A stretch of DNA of 64,000 nt. Origin: Paludibacter sp. (GTDB lineage Bacteria > Bacteroidota > Bacteroidia > Bacteroidales > Paludibacteraceae). The first letter of the stretch is position 1; every line of letters begins with the position of its first letter. A program made the translations under genes and the position numbers. The notes below the pieces were generated by a model that had not been told where the DNA came from, did no database searches, and saw only the letters and a program-made list of their open reading frames with translations. Positions 42,322 to 50,155 of this stretch are shown piece by piece. The DNA lies in contig JAQTTH010000004.1 of assembly GCA_028710895.1 (NCBI GenBank), positions 62,001 to 126,000 on the forward strand. The letters run 5' to 3'.

Positions 42322-45186
42322 ATGAACCTTTTGTCAAAAAAGTATTTGCTTTTTATACTGATTTTCATCTCAGTTTCTGCCATTGCGCAGGAATTTACTC
42401 CCATTGTAACGCAATTTACGAAGAAAGATTATAACGCCTCCAATCAAAACTGGTCGGTAGGTCAGGCTGCAAATGGCATGTTGTATTTTGGCAACAATCA
42501 GGGTTTGCTCGAGTTTGATGGATCGCTGTGGAAAACCTACAAAATACCCGGCAACAAAACCGTGAGGTCGTTGATGGTGGATAAAGACAACCGGATTTAT
42601 GCGGGCTCGTTCGAAGAATTTGGCTTTTTTGAGAAAGATAAAACCGGTCAGTTGAATTATATTTCCTTGTCGGCAAAGCTCAAAAGCTACTCCATGCAAA
42701 ATGACGAAATATGGACCATTCTGAATATGGACGGAACCATCATATTTCAATCATTCACATCGTATTTTACCTACAAAAATGGCGAAGTAAAAGGCTACCG
42801 TTGTCCGTTCACCTTTCTGTTTTTCAATATTTATAACCACAAGCTTTTTACCCATACCGAGCAATTTGGTTTGAGCGTGTTCAATTCTAAGGGCAACACC
42901 TTTGCGCCGGTAGCGAATAGCTTGCTTAAAAGCCCGGTTATCTCGGTACTGACTTTTGATAAGTCGCAGGCACTACTGGTGACCAAATCGGACGGTTTAT
43001 TTCTATACGATGGAATCAATATTTCGCGTTTTGCAACTACTGCCGACGAGGAATTGCGAAAGGCAGAAGTGAACAGAGCCGTTATGTCGCCGGACGGATT
43101 AATCGTTTTGGGAACAATTCTGAACGGAGTAACAGCCATCAACAGACAGGGACAAAAACTCTGGACGCTGAATACCTCGAATGTGCTTCAGAATAATACG
43201 GTGCTGGGTATGTGTTGCGACCGTGATAATAACTTGTGGCTTGCACTGGATAAAGGTATCACGCTTATTCAACTGAATTCATCCATTCGGTATATCCACT
43301 CGTTTAATCCATCGGTTGGTGCAATTTACTCCTTAAGTTATAATCAGCCCAACTTATTTATTGGAACCAATCAGGGACTTTATAAAGCCGAATTGAGCCC
43401 CGACAAAAAAAGCATTCGCAACCTGCAACTGGAGCCTAAAATAAAAGGGCAGGTGTGGAGTATTGACAAGTTCGACAACCAACAAATATGCGGAAACAAT
43501 GAGGTTACCTTTGATGTGTCGGATAATGGAGCCCGATTTCTTTCGCCTGTAAAAGGTGGAATATGTATTAAAAAAGGCTATATTCATGCCAAAGAAGTGT
43601 TGGTACAGGGGACGTATACGCAGCTTTGTATTTATGAGAAAGTAAACGGACAATGGGTATTTAGCCATGCAGTCGAAAATTTTGTGAACCCGATTCGTTA
43701 TATTGAGATAGATTATACCGGAACGATTTGGGCCAGTCACCTGCATCAGGGTTTGTATGCCATTCAACTGACCCCCGACCTTAAAAAGATAGAGCATATC
43801 AGTACATTTAATTCGCTTGATCAGAAACACAAATACGCTATAAACGTATTTTCGATAAATAACCGCGTTGTATTTACCGATAACACGGCTTTTTATACCT
43901 ACGATGACATCCGAAAGAAGATTATTCCGTACGAAGAACTGAATAAAAGCCTGGGCTATTTTGCTCAATCCTATCGGGTTTGTCATTTCAGGGATGATAT
44001 GTATTGGTTTATTCACGATGGTGAGTCGGCTTTGGTGCAAGTGAAACCGGGTGCTATCAGGCTACTGGATGTGGTTCAGTATGCACTTTTCCTGAATCAA
44101 ACGGTGGACGATTACCAGAATGTGGTTCCTATTTCGGATGATGAGTGTATTTTCACTCTCGAGAATGGTTTGGCGCTTTATCACACCGACAAATTACAGC
44201 GCAAAGCTCCTGCCACCGTTTTGCAATTTAAAAGTATTCAGACATTCGATGCTGAATCGAAGGAAATGGTTTTTCTGGCACTAAGTTCGGAGCAATTACC
44301 ATCAACACCCTATAAACGAAATAATATAGTTTTTACGGTGTTTTTTCCGCAATACAGTAACCTGAACAATATCAACTTCCGCTATAAGCTCGATGGGCTT
44401 GATAAAGTTTGGAGCGAAAACACGTCGTCGTCACAAAAGACTTACAGTTATCTACCCCACGGAGAATACCTGCTCAATGTGGAAGTCTATACTAAAAGTG
44501 GAATAAAACTGTCGGCTGTAAATTATGCTTTCGTTGTAGAACCGCCATTCTACCTGAGTCTGGGAGCCAAAATTGTGTATGGAGTACTGATTTTGTTATT
44601 GGGCATAGGTATTTACTTTTATATACACAGGTTGTTCCAGGTAAAAAAGGAAAAAATTCACCGCGAACAGGAAGAAATTCGTCACAAGGAAATTGAGAAA
44701 CGCGAGAAACAAATCATTGCGCTTCAAAACGAAAAACTGGAATCGGAACTAACAGTCAAAAGCAAAGAATTGGCGGAGTCGACCATGACTATTATCAAGA
44801 AAAACGAAATTCTGGTGACTATCAAAGAAGAGGTTATCAATCAGAAAAAAGCCCTGGGAACACAATATCCAAATAAATACTACGATAAACTTGTCCGCTT
44901 GCTGGACGAAAACCTATCGTCGGAGGACGACTGGGCTATATTCCAAACGAACTTTGACCGCATTCACGAAAACTTCTTCCGCAATCTGCACAGTACTTAC
45001 ACCGAACTAACGTCAAACGACCTGCGTTTCTGTGCTTATTTGCGCCTGAATCTTTCGAGTAAAGACATTGCTCACCTGATGAATATTTCACTCAAAGGCG
45101 TGGAAATGGCCCGCTCGCGTATTCGTAAAAAAATAGGTATTCCTTCCACCAAAAGTCTGACTGAATTTATGATTGAGTTTAAGTGA
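42322..45186 (+). CDS. Beta-propeller/Y_Y_Y regulator with LuxR-type C-terminus and no kinase domain
   Basis: A 954-residue transmembrane regulator. Signal sequence 1-22; a periplasmic beta-propeller of Reg_prop-like repeats (about 40-620; for example GQAANGMLYFGNNQGLLEFDG, IWASHLHQGLYAI); a Y_Y_Y domain (about 670-735: FRYKLDGLDKVWSE...YSYLPHGEYLLNV); one TM (about 750-770); a coiled coil; and a C-terminal LuxR/GerE-like helix-turn-helix (about 895-950: LTSNDLRFCAYLRLNLSSKDIAHLMNIS). The architecture is that of hybrid two-component sensors, but kinase and receiver domains are missing, so it would couple ligand binding to DNA binding directly. Ligand and targets unknown. Confidence 0.85.
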   Translation: MNLLSKKYLLFILIFISVSAIAQEFTPIVTQFTKKDYNASNQNWSVGQAANGMLYFGNNQGLLEFDGSLWKTYKIPGNKTVRSLMVDKDNRIYAGSFEEFGFFEKDKTGQLNYISLSAKLKSYSMQNDEIWTILNMDGTIIFQSFTSYFTYKNGEVKGYRCPFTFLFFNIYNHKLFTHTEQFGLSVFNSKGNTFAPVANSLLKSPVISVLTFDKSQALLVTKSDGLFLYDGINISRFATTADEELRKAEVNRAVMSPDGLIVLGTILNGVTAINRQGQKLWTLNTSNVLQNNTVLGMCCDRDNNLWLALDKGITLIQLNSSIRYIHSFNPSVGAIYSLSYNQPNLFIGTNQGLYKAELSPDKKSIRNLQLEPKIKGQVWSIDKFDNQQICGNNEVTFDVSDNGARFLSPVKGGICIKKGYIHAKEVLVQGTYTQLCIYEKVNGQWVFSHAVENFVNPIRYIEIDYTGTIWASHLHQGLYAIQLTPDLKKIEHISTFNSLDQKHKYAINVFSINNRVVFTDNTAFYTYDDIRKKIIPYEELNKSLGYFAQSYRVCHFRDDMYWFIHDGESALVQVKPGAIRLLDVVQYALFLNQTVDDYQNVVPISDDECIFTLENGLALYHTDKLQRKAPATVLQFKSIQTFDAESKEMVFLALSSEQLPSTPYKRNNIVFTVFFPQYSNLNNINFRYKLDGLDKVWSENTSSSQKTYSYLPHGEYLLNVEVYTKSGIKLSAVNYAFVVEPPFYLSLGAKIVYGVLILLLGIGIYFYIHRLFQVKKEKIHREQEEIRHKEIEKREKQIIALQNEKLESELTVKSKELAESTMTIIKKNEILVTIKEEVINQKKALGTQYPNKYYDKLVRLLDENLSSEDDWAIFQTNFDRIHENFFRNLHSTYTELTSNDLRFCAYLRLNLSSKDIAHLMNISLKGVEMARSRIRKKIGIPSTKSLTEFMIEFK

Positions 45187-45294
45187 TGATGTGGAGCATC
45201 ACAGGAGGATGAGAAGAGGATCAGTTTTTAGAGAGACCTACATTTACAGGAAAATTTTCTGTTGATTACTGAAACATTAAATAAAACGAATATA

Positions 45295-46143
45295 ATGATT
45301 TGGCTTTTACTATCCTTCTTTTTATATGCTTTCAATAACGTAGTCTGGAAATGGACAGCCCGAGATGAAAATTCATTGTATCTTATCAGCCGTAGGGCAT
45401 TATTTACAGTTGGGTTTACTGCCACTGCATTATTTCTAACCGAAAAAGGTGGACTTTCCTTTGTAACATATCCCTTGTTTTACAGAATAGGTATAGGGTG
45501 TTTAATGGGAACATTAGGGTTGATATTGATGGTCACTTTCCTTAAAAGTGGAAGCCTGACACGCTTGAGCTATTATATGTTTTTGGGGCTGACTATAAAC
45601 GGATCATTCACTTACCTTCTAAATCATGAGCACTTTACCCAAAAGCTTTTCATCGGAAGCGTAATTCTAATAGCGGGTTATCTGATATTTCTGTGGGACG
45701 AACGAAGGAAGATAAAACTTGAACCAATATTGTTTAGTCAACATCTGTTACTTGCCGGCATGACTTTGTGTTTCTCAGCAAATACGCTTATACAGTGGAA
45801 AGCATTGACTAACTTCAAGCCGCTCTCTATCATGCTCACACAGGAATCTGTTGTCTTGATCATAACAACAGGGCTATACCTAATACTTGGAAAGCAAAAG
45901 AAACAAAAACCAACTGTTCAGAGCTATGTGCGTTTTCCGATAATGGCTGCTGTTATTATGCTGGCTGTTTTCTGTGGATTAATGGGATTGAAATATACCA
46001 ATCCGTTTATTTCTTCCATAAGTGGAGTACTGGTTCCTCTAATCACCGTTACATTCGGCAGTTTATTTTTTAAAGAAAAACTGAATTGGATGCAGCTGGT
46101 ATCTTTTGGAGTAATAGTTGTGGGAGAAATGTTCTTGGTTTAG
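45295..46143 (+). CDS. EamA/DMT-superfamily permease
   Basis: An integral membrane protein of 282 residues with about ten hydrophobic helices, consistent with a drug/metabolite transporter of the EamA type. The C-terminal end has the typical SISGVLVPLITVTFGSLFFKEKLNW motif. A TTG start at 45262 would add 11 polar residues; the ATG at 45295 gives a normal membrane start (MIWLLLSFFLYAFNN). Substrate unknown. Single gene, followed by a terminator. Confidence 0.8.
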   Translation: MIWLLLSFFLYAFNNVVWKWTARDENSLYLISRRALFTVGFTATALFLTEKGGLSFVTYPLFYRIGIGCLMGTLGLILMVTFLKSGSLTRLSYYMFLGLTINGSFTYLLNHEHFTQKLFIGSVILIAGYLIFLWDERRKIKLEPILFSQHLLLAGMTLCFSANTLIQWKALTNFKPLSIMLTQESVVLIITTGLYLILGKQKKQKPTVQSYVRFPIMAAVIMLAVFCGLMGLKYTNPFISSISGVLVPLITVTFGSLFFKEKLNWMQLVSFGVIVVGEMFLV

Positions 46144-46168
46144 AGTTATTCGAATAAGATTTCACAAA

Positions 46169-46204
46169 AAAACGGACTTGCCTTGTGGAAAGTCCGTTTT
46201 GGTT
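46169..46204 (+). terminator. Intrinsic terminator after the DMT permease gene
   Basis: Stem AAAACGGACTT / AAGTCCGTTTT with a 10-nt loop. The stem's A- and T-runs make it usable in either direction; it lies between convergent genes. Confidence 0.82.
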
Positions 46205-46263
46205 TTAGTTTAAACAAATCCTAACTCTGATTGGCATACTTTGCAAAAGTGCGGAAGTGCCAG

Positions 46264-47256
46264 TTATTTATTTACTTCTTTACCATCTTGAATAAATAAT
46301 TTTATTAAGTTTTCACTGTATTGTATATGACCTTCATAGGTAGGAAGATAAGTCTGGCTATAATGATTATAATTTGATTCATCATTGCTAACTAAAGGAG
46401 GAGTCCTAAAGATGAAATATTTTTCTTTATCAACTCCATTTATTTGTGCTGGTTCCATAAATTTAGTCAAATCTGGGTTCTTAAATAGTGCTTTGAAATC
46501 AATTTTATTATTTGAATCATAATCCAATTTTAAAATTGCATTTGAATCTAATGAGTCCATTTTTAAAGTGATCTTATCAGTTAGTTTATTGTTGTTTTTT
46601 TTGTCGTAATAACACCTCTCGCTTGTCTCAACTCTTCCATTTTTGAATTTCACATTAACCACTGCTGATTTATTATCATCTTCCGCTTTAATAACAAATT
46701 CAATCAAATTAATATCATTTTCTTCGAATTTTATAGTCATAGTTTTATTGCCATTTTCATCAAACAGAAAAAAAACATGATTCTCATATAATTCTTTAAT
46801 TTTAGTTGAAGAATACATTGTTTTAAGCTTAACTAATCTACCATTTTTATGTAAAGAATAACACTTTAAATATGTACTTTTAAAATCTGGCAAGTACTCA
46901 AAAATCTTATTCTCTCCATCTAATTCTCCTTCTCTGTTTCGTGATTCAATTCTTATCAATTTCCCGAATTTATCATAAACTTTTCCAGAAATACATTTTT
47001 CACTAGAAACCAAATCTTTATTTGTTAGTAATTCTTGTTTTAAAACTCCTGTTTCGTAATAAGTTTTCGACAACATATCTCCATTCGGGTATTCAGTTAT
47101 TGCTTCTTTGATTTTTGTATGTTTATAATCGTAATAGTCTGTAGTGGTTACCCCAGGAATTGACGTTGTGTTAATCTTGTTAGTTTTCTTTTTAGTTTGA
47201 CCAGAAGCAATGAATACAAAAAGGATTAATCCTATTAGAAAGATTGTTTTTTTCAT
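46264..47256 (-). CDS. Exported protein with YwqK/MORN-like repeats
   Basis: A 330-residue protein with signal peptide (1-20, MKKTIFLIGLILFVFIASGQ). The mature part has repeated beta-hairpin units of the YwqK type: TTDYYDYKHTKIKEAITEYPNG, YYETGVLKQEL, YDKFGKLIRIESRNREGELDG and FLFDENGNKTMTIKF. Such repeats occur in poorly defined Bacteroidota exported proteins. There is no lipobox. A related gene is not adjacent. AT-rich like the accessory neighbour 47325. Function unknown. Confidence 0.65.
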   Translation of the reverse strand: MKKTIFLIGLILFVFIASGQTKKKTNKINTTSIPGVTTTDYYDYKHTKIKEAITEYPNGDMLSKTYYETGVLKQELLTNKDLVSSEKCISGKVYDKFGKLIRIESRNREGELDGENKIFEYLPDFKSTYLKCYSLHKNGRLVKLKTMYSSTKIKELYENHVFFLFDENGNKTMTIKFEENDINLIEFVIKAEDDNKSAVVNVKFKNGRVETSERCYYDKKNNNKLTDKITLKMDSLDSNAILKLDYDSNNKIDFKALFKNPDLTKFMEPAQINGVDKEKYFIFRTPPLVSNDESNYNHYSQTYLPTYEGHIQYSENLIKLFIQDGKEVNK

Positions 47257-47324
47257 GATAATAAATTATTAATTAAATCCCTACTCGTAAAGCTTTTCGG
47301 GTTTCGCTGATTATAATCTCGTTA

Positions 47325-47873
47325 TTATTTATTGTAAATTTCCATTAAATTACCAGCTTTAAACTCGCCTGTTTTAATTACAGACTTTTTAACTCTATAT
47401 TTTTGTTGGAAATATCCAAGTACTCCTGAGATTTGGTGCTTGCATATCACTCTGAATTTTAGAATATCATTGTTGTCATCAGTCCAAATAGACTCCAAAT
47501 CGATATATGTTACAAATCGAAAAGCATAGTCTGCATTTACATCTTTCTTGTCAAATTTTCCAAGAATGAACGGATCATCCCTTTTAAGTTCTATTAATTC
47601 TGATTTTTCAATTTCACCACTTGGCGTTTGACATTTTCTTATTATATGCAACTGTGCCTTAATATCATAAACATCAAATCTTGTTTTATTTATTACTTTG
47701 ACGGTGTATTTAAGTTTATTTGTTAAACTTATACTTTTTGAAATTTCAGGTGAAATCTCAATTTTAGGTCTTAGTAAACTCAGAATATATAGAAATAGTA
47801 TTGCTGAAATTAATGACGTAAATAATCCTGTTACAATAATCCCTAAATAGTTGTTTTGCAGAAATTCGATCAT
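47325..47873 (-). CDS. Hypothetical single-pass membrane protein
   Basis: A 182-residue protein with one N-terminal TM helix (about 8-32: YLGIIVTGLFTSLISAILFLYIL) and a soluble domain rich in beta strands (KYTVKVINKTRFDVYDIKAQL; RFVTYIDLESIW). I do not recognise a family. It precedes the YwqK-like gene on the same strand, 68 bp apart, so they may be co-transcribed. The domain resembles generic Bacteroidota membrane-anchored beta-sandwich proteins. Confidence 0.6.
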   Translation of the reverse strand: MIEFLQNNYLGIIVTGLFTSLISAILFLYILSLLRPKIEISPEISKSISLTNKLKYTVKVINKTRFDVYDIKAQLHIIRKCQTPSGEIEKSELIELKRDDPFILGKFDKKDVNADYAFRFVTYIDLESIWTDDNNDILKFRVICKHQISGVLGYFQQKYRVKKSVIKTGEFKAGNLMEIYNK

Positions 47874-48216
47874 TTCAAAAATTATTAGATTAGTATTGAC
47901 TTTTCATTCTTTTACATCTTTCCTAAGTTAAGTTCGGTAGGTCTTTCGACCTACCTTCCTTTCAGTGCAACAAACAGTGTTTATCATAGGAGTATTTATA
48001 ATCGTATAAGCGATTCCATTATCTATGTTCACTATGTTGCAAATTTAGAGTTTATTAATTCAGTAAACTTTCTCAAATGTTCTCAAATAAAAAAACCTGA
48101 GCAGAATATTAATCTGTTCAGGTTTTTATGGCAAAGTTTATCTGTTATACAGTGAGTGTATTTTGATTCGAGAAATACAAAAGAATTAATTATATAAGAT
48201 GTACATTGTTGCCTAA
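47874..48216. other. Intergenic region with two hairpins
   Basis: Holds the 8-bp hairpin GGTAGGTC/GACCTACC (47936-47955), without a T-run, and a good terminator (48091-48127). No gene found. Confidence 0.6.
48091..48127 (-). terminator. Intrinsic terminator for the minus-strand gene at 48217
   Basis: AAAAACCTGAGCAGA (48091-48105) and TCTGTTCAGGTTTTT (48113-48127), stem of about 15 bp with one mismatch or G:T pair, loop of 7. Read on the minus strand it ends in Ts. Confidence 0.82.
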
Positions 48217-49437
48217 TTAGTTGTTAATCATGGCATTTACAATTTCATAATGACTGTTGTATAAATTTTGTCTGTACGGACATTGATACATTGGATTATA
48301 GCTTGCAAGTTTGGCTTTAGCATCATTTGGTTTGCCCTCTCCCAACAAAACAAAAGCTTCGTATATTTTCAATATATTATAATTGCGATATAGATGTATG
48401 TTCTGTTGAGGATTACCCTGTGACAAATTTAAACATTCTATCGTCAGTTTTAAAATATAATGGTCTTTTTTATAAAAGATAATATGGCTCAAAATTAAGG
48501 CTATATAAGATCGATCACCCAAATCAATATCTTTTATTAAAAATGGGATTTCCTCCAATAAGCTATCTTTAATCTCTATATTATCGTTAAAATATACCAT
48601 TAGTATAGCTAATCTACGCAACTTAGGCATAAAGTGAACCGGCTCATTTTCACGAAAATGAATCAGGAAATCAAAATGCTCCGATTTATATATTCCATTT
48701 TGAATATCACGAACACACATCAAACAATGGTAAAAAAGCTGAGCTTCCAAATTTGTTTTGTATTGGTGATAAAGCTCCATCATCTCGCCATAATAGCCAT
48801 TCAGATTATCTTCATCAACAAAACGTTCGATATACCATTCTTGTGCCACTACACTTCTTGCATAATACTTAACAAGCTCTCTTATTTTAGGTGACTCACG
48901 TAAAATTAAGCCTAAATCTTGTGCAAAATAGAACTGTGGAGGTTCATAATTAATATTTTCTAAGAAGAAGGGTAACTCAAATAATTTTGATAATGTCTCT
49001 ACATCGTCTTTTTGTACTGCAACCTTTACCAACGTCAATACAATTTCGTATTTGTGAGAGGATGCGGAAAACTCTGAAAGAATATTTTTAAACTCTTCAA
49101 AATTAGAATAACCATTTAACCGCAACGTAGTCAGAATCTCTAAATGCTTGAAACTAGCTATCTGATTTTCTTTCTCCATAAATTCATTCCACCCACCGTA
49201 TCCTATTGTTTTGCATATCGAATCAAGGGTAAACAGCGAAGGATTAGTTGCATCAGGATATAGGAAAAGTCGTTTCAGGGTGCTTATACTGACAGAATTG
49301 TGTGTTGTAGAAAGAATTAGTTGAGCAAGTTTGGAGATATTCTTATTGATTTTAAGCGAATATGGCAATGCATCCTGAACAACCGTTCTGAATCGTTCCA
49401 TAACCTTAGCATCTTGTATAAAAACTCCTTTTGGCAT
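48217..49437 (-). CDS. Hypothetical protein, possible regulator
   Basis: A 406-residue protein when begun at the ATG at 49437 (MPKGVFIQDAKVMERFRTVV). The first 90 residues look like a helical, HTH-type region (KINKNISKLAQLILSTTHNS, SISTLKRLFLYPD...SLFTLDSICKTIGYGGWNEF), resembling uncharacterised Bacteroidota regulators; the remaining 300 residues are alpha-helical, like TPR/ARM-type sensing repeats. The open frame continues upstream to 49647 and further through a 21-bp repeat array without stops, but those residues are hydrophobic, repetitive and unlike the protein body, so the later ATG is preferred. Function not established. Confidence 0.65.
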   Translation of the reverse strand: MPKGVFIQDAKVMERFRTVVQDALPYSLKINKNISKLAQLILSTTHNSVSISTLKRLFLYPDATNPSLFTLDSICKTIGYGGWNEFMEKENQIASFKHLEILTTLRLNGYSNFEEFKNILSEFSASSHKYEIVLTLVKVAVQKDDVETLSKLFELPFFLENINYEPPQFYFAQDLGLILRESPKIRELVKYYARSVVAQEWYIERFVDEDNLNGYYGEMMELYHQYKTNLEAQLFYHCLMCVRDIQNGIYKSEHFDFLIHFRENEPVHFMPKLRRLAILMVYFNDNIEIKDSLLEEIPFLIKDIDLGDRSYIALILSHIIFYKKDHYILKLTIECLNLSQGNPQQNIHLYRNYNILKIYEAFVLLGEGKPNDAKAKLASYNPMYQCPYRQNLYNSHYEIVNAMINN

Positions 49438-49573
49438 AATTCCTAAATTATTGTTGACATTCCTTTGTTTTATTTGAATTTGACAACGATATCCAAAGCA
49501 AAACAGTGTTACAAATATAAATAATAAATTCGTTTTAATCCGGTAGCATTCAAAAAACGGCAATAATACGAAA

Positions 49574-49867
49574 TCTACAGGAAAATGAACAAAGTCAATA
49601 GGAAAAATTTCTTTTACTACAAGAAAAGAAATAAGACCAACAGACATAGTAACAAAACCTGTAGGAAAAGAAACAAAAGCAGTTGGAAAAATTACTAACC
49701 TTATAGGAATTGGAACAAAACCAACAGGAATAATTCTTTTTCTTATAAGAAAAGAAACAAAAGCTATAGGAAAATAGGTTTTTCTTACAAGAAAAGAAAC
49801 AAAACTTATAAGAAAAATGACAAAACCAATTGGAAAAGTTATTTTTCCAATTGAAATCGGAAATGAA
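49574..49867. repeat. Indel-free 21-bp tandem repeat array, 14 units
   Basis: Fourteen consecutive 21-bp units starting at 49574, 49595, 49616 and so on to 49847, with no insertion or deletion. Core per unit is an AGGAAAA- or ATAAGAAAA-like block followed by an ACAAAA- or TTTTT-like end, for example CCTGTAGGAAAAGAAACAAA plus one A. Six-bp palindromes (CTTATAAG, CCAATTGG) recur at the unit start. A degenerate unit may precede it (49553-49573). The unit equals 7 codons or two helical turns. Confidence 0.9.
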
Positions 49868-50084
49868 GCAACTAAAAAGAATTGATTAGCTCTATTTTTT
49901 AGCCATTTCTCCTTAAAATTGATCGATTTTCAATGATTTTTAATTTGCTTTTCACTGAAAATTTATCAGTGTTATATTGTTTATTGTCAGATATATAAAA
50001 TAATTTATTTATTATTTGTAGGGCTAATATAGGGTGCTCCATTTTAATTATTTTTACATGTAGTGTTGATATTGGGGCTAAAAA

Positions 50085-50116
50085 TTTGTTGTATCAAAAA
50101 TAGCGACGTTACTTTG
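50085..50116 (+). promoter_or_regulatory. Promoter-like pair before the GH3 gene
   Basis: TTTG (50085-50088), a 20-bp spacer and TTACTTTG (50109-50116, one mismatch from TAnnTTTG), 39 bp before the ATG of the beta-glucosidase gene. Probable start of PUL transcription. Confidence 0.5.
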
Positions 50117-50155
50117 TGTCGTTAATTTTAAGGTACAAAAACAAATCACATTGTC

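Larger units (their letters stand above)
49438..50155. other. Divergent intergenic region with repeat array and promoter
   Basis: About 718 bp between the possible regulator and the PUL. It holds the 21-bp array (49574-49867) and a promoter-like pair before the GH3 gene. Otherwise AT-rich, with no supported gene. Confidence 0.6.

Noticed and set aside
43354-44040. Minus-strand 228-residue ORF within the propeller regulator
   Set aside because: Lies wholly inside a well-supported 954-residue gene; no domain on the opposite strand.
49574-49867. CRISPR array
   Set aside because: Units are 21 bp and directly abut without spacers; no cas genes in the window.
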